NCBI RefSeq assembly: GCF_949628215.1
Contig: NC_134276.1
Coordinates: forward strand, 32,428,226-32,492,225
Length of the DNA stretch: 64,000 bases
Direction: 5' to 3'
DNA from: Phalacrocorax aristotelis
Taxonomy: Eukaryota; Chordata; Aves; Suliformes; Phalacrocoracidae
This document shows positions 1 through 11,039 of the stretch, one piece after another. The translations under genes were made by a program, and so were the position numbers. Below the pieces are notes generated by a model, which ran no database searches, was not told the origin of the DNA, and saw only the letters and a list, made by a program, of their open reading frames with translations. Position 1 is the first letter of the stretch, and the number at the start of each line of letters is the position of its first letter.

Positions 1-904
1 GCAAACGTTTTTTCTTTGGAAGACGTAGGGCTACTGTTCCTTAAAGGTGTATCTATTCAGGCAGGAACTGACACATACCACCTCCTCCATGCTGGCCTGG
101 CACAGCCCAGCTCTCTCACAGAAGCCAGAGCGAAGCAGTGATGCACTTGAGATGATGATGATGATAATACCAATTTGCATGAACACAATGTCACTGCAGC
201 TCACAGCTCCTCCTCTGCCAGCCAACCCCAACCCCAGAGCACAGGAGATCATATGTGTCCGTGTTCATCTGTGCCTGCTTCCCCCCTTGCAGAGGCACCT
301 ACTGTACTCTGCAGCGCCAGTGTTCATCTTCCTCGCCATGAGCAGCCAGGGACAGGTGAGAGAAAGCCAAAGGCTGCTGGTATGTTTACTGGGGATCTTG
401 CTAGTTCCTGGATTTGGTGATGTTTTGAAATTATTTTGAATTTCAGCCATGGGCTTTTCAGTGTGCACGAATCGTCTGGACTACATCCGTCCCAAACAAC
501 TTTAAAGAAAAATTTAAAAACCTCCCTTCCTTCTGTACCATGGAGCTTTTCCCTTCCTGCTCTTGTCAGAATCATGGAGTGGTTGTTCAGACCACCTGCT
601 CTGTGGTAGACGTTGGAACTGCTGTGGTGTCTAAATCAATTTTCTACTCTGTATGTGAAGGTTTAACACTTAGCAAATGGCAATATTCATGCAAGTGACA
701 AAGTTCCCTGTTTCCTATGGTTGAATAATGCTTATTATCATTTGCATAAACTCCTTCAGATCTCTTTTCACTGTAATGCCCATGAGTTCTGCTAAACCTC
801 TGAATCTCCCTTACAGTTCTCTTTCTGCTACATCCATTTCTGCTTCTGCATTTAAATTTCTCTAACTTTGCTCCCAGTCCACACTGCTGCCTATCCCCAT
901 TTCT
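1..904. other. Non-coding sequence, left edge
   Basis: No exon with convincing borders was found here. Open frames on both strands are short, overlap one another and show no recognisable domain. A short GAT trinucleotide run lies near 151-166. The last part leads into the CR1 fragment that follows. Confidence 0.5.
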
Positions 905-1221
905 GGCAGCCTGTAGCTGGGTACTAGCAATAGGACAAGAGGAAATGGCCTCAAGCTGCATCAGGGGAGGTTTAGATTGGATATTAGGAAAAATGTCTTT
1001 ACTGAAAGAGTGGTCAGGCATTGGAACAGGCTGCCCAGAGGTGGTGGAGTCGCCATCGCTGGAGGTGTTCAAAAATCGTGTAGATGAGGCACTTCAGGGC
1101 ATGGTTTAGGAGGCCTCGTGGTGTTGGGTTGCAGTGGGGCGTTGGGTGTGGCCTGTTGGGTTGGCGGTTGGACTTGATGATCCTAGAGGTCTTCTCCAAC
1201 CTTAATGATTCTATGATTCAA
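905..1221 (+). mobile_element. CR1 LINE 3' end fragment
   Basis: This 5'-truncated piece carries the end of the CR1 reverse-transcriptase frame and the 3' untranslated region. It contains the usual CR1 segment for a hydrophobic stretch followed by 'RHWNRLP'-like codons, then the GGACTTGATGATCCTAGAGG block and a tail of ATGATTCTATGATTC near 1206-1220. It matches the antisense CR1 at 60.5-61.4 kb closely in its last 300 bases, so both belong to the same subfamily. The frame is broken and it encodes nothing functional. Confidence 0.85.
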
Positions 1222-4200
1222 TTGCTAATCACTTACAACACTGTGACTGGAAATTGCGAAGCAGGGCTGCTAGCACTGCTGGCTGTAAAGACTGTCCAGC
1301 ATTTCCCTTTATAAGCCTTGGGTTTGTTCCTGGTATTACATCCTAGTTTTTTGAGATTAAATTCTCCACCTCTATTATGTCTGCTTGAAGAACGCTTTTG
1401 CTAAAAGCATATGAAAGTAAAACAGAAAAATATTTTGTTGAGTCAGCATTTTAAAAAGACCCCCCCCAAAACCAAGCTGATAATATTTCCTGCTTTTGAA
1501 AGGGCAGAGTTTTTCAAATCATGGATCAAAACCACAAAAGGAGTAGTGAACATTTTCAAAAGAGACATTTGACTATTAGAAGCACCTTCATTTAAGTTAC
1601 TCATCTGACTTTTTAAGGTCTTATACAGTTGGCCATATACAGATGGTGAGTCAGAAAGGCAGGGAGGGGGAGGATCACATTTTAGAAAAGTTTGAAAAAT
1701 GCTGGTTTAACTTGGTAGCTCAAGAGCTCTGTGCTCCTGAGGGAAGACATCTGAAGGTCTAAATTTGTGCTGCTCTGAGTGGGGGTTCGGACTAGATGAC
1801 TTCCAGAGCTCCCTTCCAGCCTGCATCTACAACAGTGGGTTGTCTGAGGACAGCCTTCGCCAAGGCAGACACAGCCCTGGTCCTGAGCCGGGGAGACTGA
1901 GTAACTGTGTAGCTACCTACCACTGCATCAGGTAGCATGGCAGGGGGTGTGCTATCCAGGCTTGTGAAAAGAAGGGGCAGGGAAATGTTCACAGTCCCCT
2001 AAAGTGGACATATCTGTTGGCATGATCAGGAATTTGCTTAAACTGCAAGTGTGTGCAAAATATACCATCAGCCCGTGTTCACTAAAGCTTTCCTAGATTT
2101 TAGAAGTTACTCATTCCTAGTGATTCTGTTTACACTAAGCCTGCTCTAATTTAGATTTTCCCAGTAATTGCAGGTGTTTAGCTGCTGCAGATCACATCCG
2201 GATACCTTAAGTGAGCTGGCCAGACTGAGACCGCTGGGAAGTGTAGCTACAGGTTGCTCAGTTCTGGGGCGAGATTGTGGCTGAGGGACAGGAAGACCCA
2301 TGCGAGCAGACAGGAGCCTGGGAGGGCAGCCATGAAGATTTCTGTGATTCTATCTGTGATTCTTCCTAAATTTCAAATAACCAAAAAGGTAAAGAAGTTG
2401 AATATTGTAAATCATTATTTTTAATTTCGGCTAAGTATCTGTGCTATGCCATTTGCCTCACTGATTAAATTGTGACTCTTTGAAAGTTGTTTTTTCTATC
2501 TAAACTGTAAAATTTCAGCCTTACACCATTTTAGTGGAGTCATGGAAAATAAGCAGCACATACCTCTATAGGAAAGGAAAGTTAATTACTGAATGACGAG
2601 TTAAGGTAGACCAAGGTATCCATTAAAGGGGTCAGGTCTGAAAGGTGAAAAAAAAAAGTAGGCCTAAAAGGTACATAAAAAATGGATCAGCTGCTTAAAG
2701 AAACCTCTCAGCCTTTTCATTTAAATGCAAAAAAGTAACATTCTTAAGTACAATTCCTCAGGGCTCACAGATCTACCATGAAACAAAGTCAGAAATACAG
2801 TTTGGTTCCCCTGTGGATGGAGTCAGCTTAAGCAGTGTCAAAGATATGCCTGAAGGCCATATTAGCATCTCAAAGCCCAGCCCGGCCTTGCCCCTTGCCA
2901 CAAAATCCTTTACTGCCATTCCTACTCCCTTCCATCAAATCCAAATACCTGCTCACTTTTTCAAGGTGGACACAGTCCAGAGCTGGACTTTCTGCTGAAT
3001 TTATCCACTCAAGGAGCAATCCCTGGCCACAGGTCATGAGGTGCAGAGTGGCATATGTACACACCGCCTGCTTGCCTGCTTGGGAGCAGCCTGCACCTGT
3101 ACTGCACAGCACTGGGCCAGTGGTGCCCTCTCTGCCTTCATGCATAATTATTATTTTGCAAGGTAGGGTTTTTTTTCAGATTGCAGAGTCTGAAATAAAA
3201 GTGAGGACAGTTCCTGAAGCCTACCATACTGATGATGTCTTTATATTGTGTACAGTAGCATACAGGAGGGCAGAGGGTGACAAGCCCTAAAGTATTAAAT
3301 TAATATGGAAAAGGGGGACAAATCATGGGCAGCCTTGTCCATACTGCTTACTAGGTTGGGCCCCTGCAATGACCCACCTGCAGCACTACCGCAGAGTTTT
3401 ATTGTAGAGGAAGCCATTTGCTCACACCAAGAAAAACTGGGGATGAATGAATATTTTTGCAATGCAGATGATCAGGGAACCAGCATGTAATAGAGCACAG
3501 ACACTGACACACAAGCTCTACATGTGCAATCATGGAGAGCAGCAAGGTCTTCTCTCTTATCAGTGCCCTGGTTCAGGCTTTGCTAATTGTGTGATGAAGT
3601 AAGTGGCCCAGTTCTGTGACTGCCTCTAAGCTCTGTCATTTTTGGCTTGCATTGCCTTTTTATCCCACTCTCCTGTACTGTTCAAATTGTATTAGACTTC
3701 CCTTTGTAAGCCTCCTAAGCCATACTGGATATATTAGCTCAGGCAGCCTAGTCCACTTTTGAACTATGCTCATCCTGTAGAGGGAATCTAGACCATGCAA
3801 ACATGCAATCCAAAACATCTCCAGAGCCCAGGTGGTGAAACTTTTTAATTTTGTGGCTTCTTTATTAAACTTTCTCTTTCATTTCTAACCTAGGAAATTT
3901 TATGCAAACTGCTAGGAGAACATGGCTTCTGCGTTATTATGACCCCTCCAGAAAGTATAGTTAGTGTTACATACATTTCAAACTACGTAGATGCTGAGAT
4001 AATATTTAACTATTGTCACATATAATATCAAATACACTTTAGTATATAATATAGCATCTAGTTCCTTGTAAATCAGATTTAATTAATCATTTTCATGACA
4101 TATATACAATAAAGTATATCTATACAACACACACTACATGCAGTCATATCAAATCTATATCCAAGTGTTCCCCTAAAATACAATAGAATCTAAGAGTTAT

Positions 4201-4378
4201 AATAAATAGGTACATGAATGTAAATAATGACAATTACTATAATGAAAGAGAATTTATACACTGCATTGGAGTTCATAATTTTCTTAGATTCCTGGAATCT
4301 GTTTGTCAAGAAAAACCATGCTTCAGTGCTGATGATTTCCCAGGGTAGTAGCAGATGACTGTACTCCAAGACCGTTGT
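1222..4378. other. Non-coding sequence with a short CR1-like tail
   Basis: No gene could be supported. At about 1775-1830 the sequence reads GGACTAGATGACTTCCAGAG followed by a CCCTTCCAGCCT block, which resembles the last 50 bases of an old plus-strand CR1 without its octamer tail. The stretch from 3.9 to 4.3 kb is very AT-rich. The rest appears to be unique intergenic or intronic DNA. Confidence 0.45.
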
Positions 4379-4716
4379 CTATATTTCATTAAAATTAAAA
4401 AACCAAAATGAAAATTCTTCTGGATTTAAACAAAAGTCTACAAAATGTGGTCCTAAAGATGAAAAATATTTCCAGCAAAAATGAAAATCCAGTGCAGGTG
4501 TTCTCCTTGGTAGCTGTGAAACATTCAAGAGACGTAGTATGAACAAGATAGTCTGAGATACTTGAAGGGTTTTGTCATGGAGTTCAAATTTGTTATGCTG
4601 ATGAATTGTTTCAAACCGTGAATTTGTGAACAACAGACAAGAGCTCTCAAGTATCTGTTCCTCATATGGAACAAGGTTCACTAATGTAGCAAACAGCTGC
4701 AACAATTCCTTCTGAT
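4379..4716 (-). CDS. Candidate minus-strand exon, unrecognised
   Basis: On the minus strand this AT-rich stretch stays open for 108 codons from its first ATG (4705), and the same frame runs back to a possible acceptor (AAAATCAG, near 4717). The conceptual peptide has a leucine-rich amphipathic character (it begins KELLQLFATLVNLVPYEEQI) and normal amino-acid composition until about codon 75, after which it becomes phenylalanine-rich and less protein-like. No clear GT donor is visible where the good part ends. I do not recognise the family. It could be an exon of the same minus-strand gene as the blocks at 8-17 kb, a decayed exon, or a chance frame. Confidence 0.2.
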
Positions 4717-7700
4717 TTTAAGTAACTACTTTTGAGGATGTAGAAGCAAAACCAGAAGCATTTTGTCTCCTAAGCAATATGATAACCCGGAGAACAAACA
4801 TCTTGTCAAGACACATAGTGAGCTGTGTGAATTGTGGTGGCTCTGCTTCATGTGCAAGCCCTTCTCTTCTTCAGTTCACAGCATTTCCAAGTAAGTGAAT
4901 GGTCAGAGTACCTGAAACAGCAGCTGAACCCTGGACATCTGTCCTGTTCTGACTTAAAGCAGATGATGGCGCTGGGATTCCTTGGTGGGCCCAGGCAGGA
5001 GGGCTGGCAGTCAGTGTGTCTGGAGAAGAGGTGCGTCTCTGGTCTTCATCCCCTCTCCAGAGTGAGCTCTGGAGGCACCAGCCTCTGGGCCCTGTGTGCA
5101 AGGGGGAGTTTGGCTCTTTGGTCACATTCCCCATTCAGACAGATACCTTTCTTTGACTCCTCCAAGGAAAAGAAAGTGGGTTGGATGCTTTGGTCCTACT
5201 CTGCTGACGGGACCATAAAAGCTTAAAAGCAGGGCAAATTTAGGGTGGTGTTTCTTTAGCAATAGTGAACGATGGTCATCTATCACTTAAAGTACTGCTT
5301 TTGCTGGACTTTGTAATTACATCTACAAGCACAAAAGCAAGATTTACTGTGCCGTTGCATGAAAACCTGTCTTCATATCTAACACGTTTCTAAGGTGCTG
5401 AAAAATATTCCCTGTTCCTAAAAGAAAGCAATGTCAGTAACATTTAAGATTGTGGAGTTCTGAGCAAATTGAAATGTCATGATGACTTAGGAAGATATTA
5501 TTATTATTTAATCATTTTATGAATCTACACTTCTGCTTTAATAAATAGGCTGACATTTCAAAGGCAATGTACCTTAGACAAATAAAAAATGTGTTTTGCA
5601 AAATAGAAATGAAGACATTTAAAAGAAATTTGAAAGTTTTGACCACTTTTATAATTTAATTTAATTGGAAAATTTCGGACCAATTTTTAATGGTGGCCAA
5701 GAAGTACCTGGAACACCAGAATACTGACTCTGAAATGAGGTCCCTCCCCAGTTTTCATTTTTCTATTAGTGTTTGGCATGACTCTGCCCATTTCTTTATA
5801 CGTGACTCTGAAATTTCTTTACGCACAGGTCTTCACTGCTGTACAGCGGAGCAGCACACGGTGACACAGACTTCTGGAGTCTGGAGACATGGTGGATTTT
5901 CAGGAACAGAACCCCAACCTCAGCAAAGCATCAGGTCTCTCTGTTCTCCCATAGACAAAAAAAATGCAATATGACAAATCTTTATTTCCCTTATTGGAAG
6001 CCTTTGCAAAGCTGCAGCGATCATTGTGTTTAGAGGCTGCATAAAGTTGGAGGATGTGAATACTGTGTGATAAGGTATCCCAGACCTCAGGCAGCAGCGG
6101 GGAGACCCTAGGAATAACTGAAGTCAACCTGCTTGAGAAAAGGACGCAGCACAACCATGGTAGCGCAGGGTTGTGCGTGAGCTGAGAGGCAAGGCTGCAT
6201 TGCCTTGGCTATCCTGCAGACCTGGCCTGTGTGCCTGCACGTAGCTGCGTCTCACTGTGTGGATGTGTCAGCCCACTCAAGGCCAGCCCGGAGCTCTCTG
6301 CAACATGCAAAAGGTGAATAGGGCCTCATAAGTTTGAGACAATGCTGTGGTATTTATGTACTTTTAAGTAATCTTAAATAATCTAAGTAGCTTGCCTCAA
6401 AAGAAGAATGGATGCAGCACAGCAAAGATTTCACCAGTGATGACCATGAACCAAGAATCTTCTTAGCGTCTGGCAAAGCCTGATCATCTACTAAAAATAA
6501 CTTGACCACACTAGTTTTCCCCCTCTCAAAAAGTCAGCAAAATTACAGTAGTGTTAGCAAATAATTCTCGTAATAAAAAGTAGGCAAAGTGTAGAGAAGT
6601 TGAATAAAATAAGGAGGAGGGGTCATCTGAGGATCTCAGCTAGTAAAGTGGGGGAGTAGCTCCATTGATTTTGGTGCTTTGGAGATGATTTATACAGCTG
6701 AGGAATTTCTATACTGTACACAATTTTCAGCAAAGACATAAAAGATCTATAAATACTTTTCTCTACACCCATATAATGGTATTCCTGGCAAGAATGTGAA
6801 AAATCAATAACTGTTTTTTATAGTACCAAGAAAGAGAACTCCCAGCACTGTTTCCTTGTGACGATGGTTCTGGTATTTCCATCCCTGTCATTGCCAGTTT
6901 CCATTTTGGTCACACTTGCAGAAATGGATGATAAAGTGGCATAATCTGTTTTATTTGATAATTAAACTTTTTACGCATATGGTGCCAGAGAACCTCAAAA
7001 TAAACAGGTATCAGACAAATTTTGTCTGGCAACAACATTGGATACTTCTTATCACAGCTTCCAAACACAGCCATATCACAGCATAACATATTCAGGTACC
7101 AAGCAAGTTGACTGTGAATACCGACATTTCAACAGGTTTTCTAGATCATAGAACAGGAAAGGGAAAAATAATACCAATTCTTTAAAGGTCACAGAAAAAG
7201 GAATGGAATATTTACAGTTAATTTACACAGAGCATTTGTAAGATTGAGGTTCATTTAAAGCAGAATTTATCCAGCTAGAATTATTCCCCAAATCCCTAAC
7301 CAGTTATTCCTGATCCACCCTTTCACTAGACATATTTATTCTGAGACATTAAAGTCCATATGTGAAATTCACTATCTACCTTCAAGGAGGAGCTTGCTGA
7401 TCCTATTCCAGTGGAAGCCTGCAGCAGAGAGTTGGGTGAAGCCTACAAACCATTTATATAAAGGTGGCTTGGAAAACCATTTCCTCATGACAACTGCCAG
7501 GGATTTGCGTCCTCCATGAATGCAGAAGCATAAATTCTGGCAGAGTATCCCACATGGGAGCTTGGGTGAGGCTTCCTCTGGCTTGTGCAGCTAGGAGACT
7601 AAACTGCTGTTTCACACCCACCAATGGACACAGTTTGGATCAGCAGGCAAATTCCAAGAAACCATTAAATACTAAATCTCTTGTTCCTTACCAAAAGCAA

Positions 7701-8400
7701 GAGGCGCTTCCTCTCCTTTTCTGCATCTGACAACTACTTTGTATGGTGCTGACATAACTTGGGTTGAATTACACTTTGGCAATAGGTACAGTGCTGAGCA
7801 AGTGCCATGAAAGTGATGCAGGATGCATCAGAAAGACAATGAGACACAGTAAAAGTACAGAAGAAATGGCAAAAGAAGGTGAGACAAAAGAAGATATAAA
7901 CAATGGAGAATTTAAGGCAAGGGAACTATAGAAGAAAAGCGTGGAAATCAGTTATCCCTAGAGCTACTCTAATGTTAACAAAAGAGTTTTAAATCATTCT
8001 AAGCACTTCTATTTCATGCAGTGGTATGGTAAGAAATTTAAGATAATTTTTCTGTAGATGAGGTTACAAAGCCAAAAGATACTTTGAATGAAAGCTGCTA
8101 TTCGCTATTAAACACAGCAATGTGAGTAATGCATCTTTAAAGGCTTTACCTGAAGGCTAAGACCAATCTTCTGGTACAAGAAGCAACATAATACTTCCAC
8201 TTGGGACCTAGAAATCAGTTTTTTTCTCTTCATCTTGCTTGCTTGCTATAAAATGGAAATTAGTTTCCCAAACATCCTCCACACTATTGCCATCAGGGGC
8301 ATAATTAGACCCTATGATATGAAATGAGGGTGTCGGGCATTACAGAACTTCTTAGGGGAAAGCAAGTATTAGAAAATAAAGCCTGAATGAGAAGTGTTCT
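4717..8400. other. Non-coding sequence
   Basis: I see no supported exon, transposon or RNA gene here. Open frames at 4834-5226 and 5690-5974 lack splice borders and domain character. A short TTA repeat lies near 5496-5510. The sequence is mostly AT-rich, as expected for avian intergenic or intronic DNA. Confidence 0.45.
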
Positions 8401-8596
8401 GCATACCTCCTACATCTGATCCCTGAGATCCTCTGTTGCCATACTCAGACAACGCTCTCGCACGGTAATCAACTCATTAATATCTGCATAAAGATATAAA
8501 GATTGCAGGTTCTTTACAAACACTTCCTTTCTTTTTCCTTTGATGGGAGAAGAATAAGTCTTCACGTATAGAACAAAGAGGCCTGCAAGCAGAATT
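8401..8596 (-). CDS. Candidate minus-strand exon, unrecognised
   Basis: Read on the minus strand, a good acceptor (TTCTGCTTGCAG, ending at about 8597) is followed by an open frame that encodes about 58 residues. These include a basic segment (PIKGKRKEV) and an acidic-leucine stretch (NLQSLYLYADINELITVRER), and the frame closes with TAG at about 8410. A GAG|GTATGC donor-like site lies a few bases after the stop. Composition is more protein-like than the surrounding DNA. I cannot assign a family. It lies downstream of the candidate terminal exon at 8.9-9.1 kb on the same strand, so the two cannot both be ordinary coding exons of one intact transcript unless splicing is alternative or the gene is decaying. 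Confidence 0.25.
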
Positions 8597-8928
8597 GGAT
8601 TGTGGCCTACAGTAATGGCAGCAGTTAGCATCCCTCCACAGCTGCCATTTGCAGTACAGAGATTACAGACTTATTGTGCTGGAGTGTGCACAACCTGCAA
8701 CAGTTCAGAAGTGGCCTTCTTCTCTTAAGTGTTAAAACGGTCTTGTACCATCAACCTCACTGCCACTTCAATGCCAAATCAAGACTGCAGATTAAATTGT
8801 TACATTATAATTCCAGTACTTTGCTAATGCAGCTGGAGGTAGTGGCTGTAGTCCTCCAGAGTCTACAAGTGGCATGCTACATTTATGAGAACCTTGTTTC
8901 CCATAAACCATTTTATGACTGTTGACTC

Positions 8929-9112
8929 ATGTCATCCATCTAGTCTGTCTCTCAAAAGTGACATATACTTCTTGATCCTATCTGTAAAGGGTCCTTCTTC
9001 TCTTTCAGGTTCAGGTAGCTTTAAGTAATGTACAGTATACACTTTTTCTTTCTTTTCCTCTTGCAAAAGTTCTGGTGAACCAGATTTTCTCATTTTCTTT
9101 TCCAAGGCATTT
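8929..9112 (-). CDS. Candidate terminal coding exon, minus strand
   Basis: A strong acceptor on the minus strand (a pyrimidine-rich tract, TTTTGCACTTTTCTTTAG) ends at about 9113. It is followed by roughly 60 open codons that end in TGA at about 8929-8931. The peptide is highly charged: it starts with NALEKKMRKSG, has a Glu/Lys-rich middle, and finishes with DRIKKYMSLLRDRLDG. No donor is visible before the stop, so it reads as a last coding exon. No domain is recognised. By position it would belong to a minus-strand gene whose 5' end lies to the right. LRRC63 is the syntenic expectation but is not shown by this sequence. Confidence 0.35.
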
Positions 9113-9281
9113 CTAAAGAAAAGTGCAAAATAGTAGTGGAAGATGTGCTGCATGTACAAGAACTACATTCCTTTATACATATGGCTCAGAATCCTTTTGT
9201 GCAAAACCCCCATCTATTAATCAAATGCAGTAAGAAATTCCTTACATCTATTAGGTTAATTTTAAGGCTTCTATAGCTTCA

Positions 9282-9960
9282 AGAACAGCATAGGTTTGAA
9301 GGGACCTCTGGGAGATCATCTAACCCAACCCCTGGCTCAAAGCAGGCCTAGATCAAGTTGCTCAGGGCCTTTTCCTGCTGACTCCCAAATGTCTCCAAGG
9401 ATGAAAAACCACAGCTTCTCTCAGCAACCCATGCCAACATTTGACCAACCTCACGAGGAGAGTTTTCCCTTGTATCTAACCAGAATTACCCATTTTCCAA
9501 CTTGTGCCAGTTGCCTTTTCTGCTGTTCTGAGAAGAGTTTGACTCTAGCTGAAGACAGGATCTCTTTTTAAGCATCTCCTCTTATGGCTGAACAAACCCA
9601 GCTCTCTCAGTCTCTCCTTATGTGTCATGTACTCCAGCCCCTGACCATCTTGGTGGGTCTCTGCCAAAGTGTGTCAATATCCACCTCATATTGGAGAGCC
9701 CCAAAATGGCCACAGTACTCCAGGTGTGGTTTTACAAGTTCTGACTACGGCGTTATAATCACTTCCCTTGACCTACTGGCTATGATGTGGTTAATACAGC
9801 CAGCATGCAGTTGGTTTTCTTTGCCACAAGGGCTTGATGCTGGCTCATGTTCAACTTGTCATCCACTAGGACCCCTGGTCCTTTTCTGCAAAGCCACTTT
9901 CCAGGCAACTGGCCCCAGCCTGTACAGGTTCACGAGGAGTAATTATGTCCCAGGAAATCT
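9282..9960 (-). mobile_element. Antisense CR1 LINE fragment
   Basis: Read in the given direction this is the reverse complement of a CR1 3' half. It starts with a degraded tail and the GTTTGAAGGGACCTCTGGGAG block near 9294-9315, then continues through the reverse-transcriptase C-terminal region (for example the antisense of the 'GVLVDDKL' and 'KKAL' motif region near 9840-9880). Many frame breaks show it is old. It abuts the LTR on its right. Confidence 0.75.
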
Positions 9961-9967
9961 GGGCCTA

Positions 9968-10861
9968 TGATTTGGCGGTTTATCATTGTATTGGGAGTAC
10001 GTGGCAAGGTTTTGGTAGTGGGGAGCTGCAGGGGTGGCTTCTGTGAGAAGAGGTCAGGGGCTGCCCCCGTGCTAGACACAGCTGGCTCCAGTGGACCCAC
10101 CACAGGGCACAGCTGAGACTGTTAGCCAAGACGGTGGTGCCTCAGAGAAAATGTATTTTAAAAAGGGCAAAACACTGCACAGCAGCTGTGACAGAGAGGA
10201 ATGAGAAAAACGTGAGAGAAACAGCCCTGCAGACACCAGGGTCAGTGAAGAAGGAGAGGGAGGAGGTGCTCCAGGTGCTGGAGCAGAGATTCCCCTGCAG
10301 CCCATGGAGGACCACATCAAAGCAGATATCCACCCTGCAGCCCATGGAGAGACAACACAGGAGCAAGTTTTCTAGCAGGAACTGCAGCCCATGCCACCCA
10401 CATTGGAACAGTCAGTTCCTGAAGGACTGTACCCTGTGGAAACGACTCGTGCTGGAGCAGTTCTTGAAGGACCATATCCATGGGAGGGACTTCACGCCAG
10501 AACAAAGGAAATTGTAAAGAAGGAGTGACAGAGAGGAGCTGTTATGGACTGACCATAACTCCCTTTACCCATCCCTTAGAGGGGGAGCATTTGTGGTTAA
10601 GGTGTTTGTCTTCCAAAGCAACCACTACATGTACTGAGGCCCTGCTTCCCATTAAGTGGCCAGATGTCACCTGCTGATGGATAGTCTTTTTGCTTTGCTT
10701 CTGTGTGCGGCCTTTGCTTTTCTCATTAAATTGCCTTTATCTCAACCCACAAGCACATCCATCTTATTTTCTCCCCTGTCCTGTTGAGGAAAGGGAGTGA
10801 GAGAGCTGCTAGGTAGAGGGGGCGTGGGGGTTTGGCTGGCTGCCCAGGTCAACCCACCACA
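9968..10861 (+). mobile_element. Solo LTR, avian ERVL-like
   Basis: This stretch resembles a known class of bird LTRs. It has an early GTGGCAAGGTTTTGGTAGTG block, a CTGCAGGGGTGGCTTCTGTG block, and an internal series of imperfect repeats built on 'CTGCAGCCCATGGAG' and 'GGAGCAGTTC' (10290-10500). An ATTAAA polyadenylation-like signal lies near 10725, followed by TATCTCAACCCAC and a terminal CCCAGGTCAACCCACCACA. No internal retroviral genes flank it, so it is a solo LTR. The left border is approximate and I did not find a clean target-site duplication. A 127-codon open frame at 10134-10517 is a by-product of the repeat and is not a gene. Family name is from memory. Confidence 0.7.
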
Positions 10862-11039
10862 GTCATAGAATGGTTTATGCTGTAATGCAGATATTATAAA
10901 ATAGTTTCACAAAAAAGCATTCTCAGCTTCAAAAGTTGAGGTTAAATAATAATATTCCTGACGAGACCCAGACAGTGAACAAATACATGACTTAACAGCT
11001 GTGTACACTCAAGTTACACCAGCACGTCCAGTGGGGGAG
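10862..11039. other. Short spacer between LTR and CR1
   Basis: The spacer begins TCATAGAATGGTTTATG, which resembles the reversed tail of a CR1, then becomes unique AT-rich sequence. Confidence 0.35.

Noticed and set aside
47..439. 130-codon open frame at the left edge
   Set aside because: Overlaps several other frames, contains a GAT microsatellite-derived methionine/isoleucine run, and has no domain.
10134..10517. 127-codon open frame
   Set aside because: Lies wholly inside the LTR and follows its internal repeats; not an independent gene.
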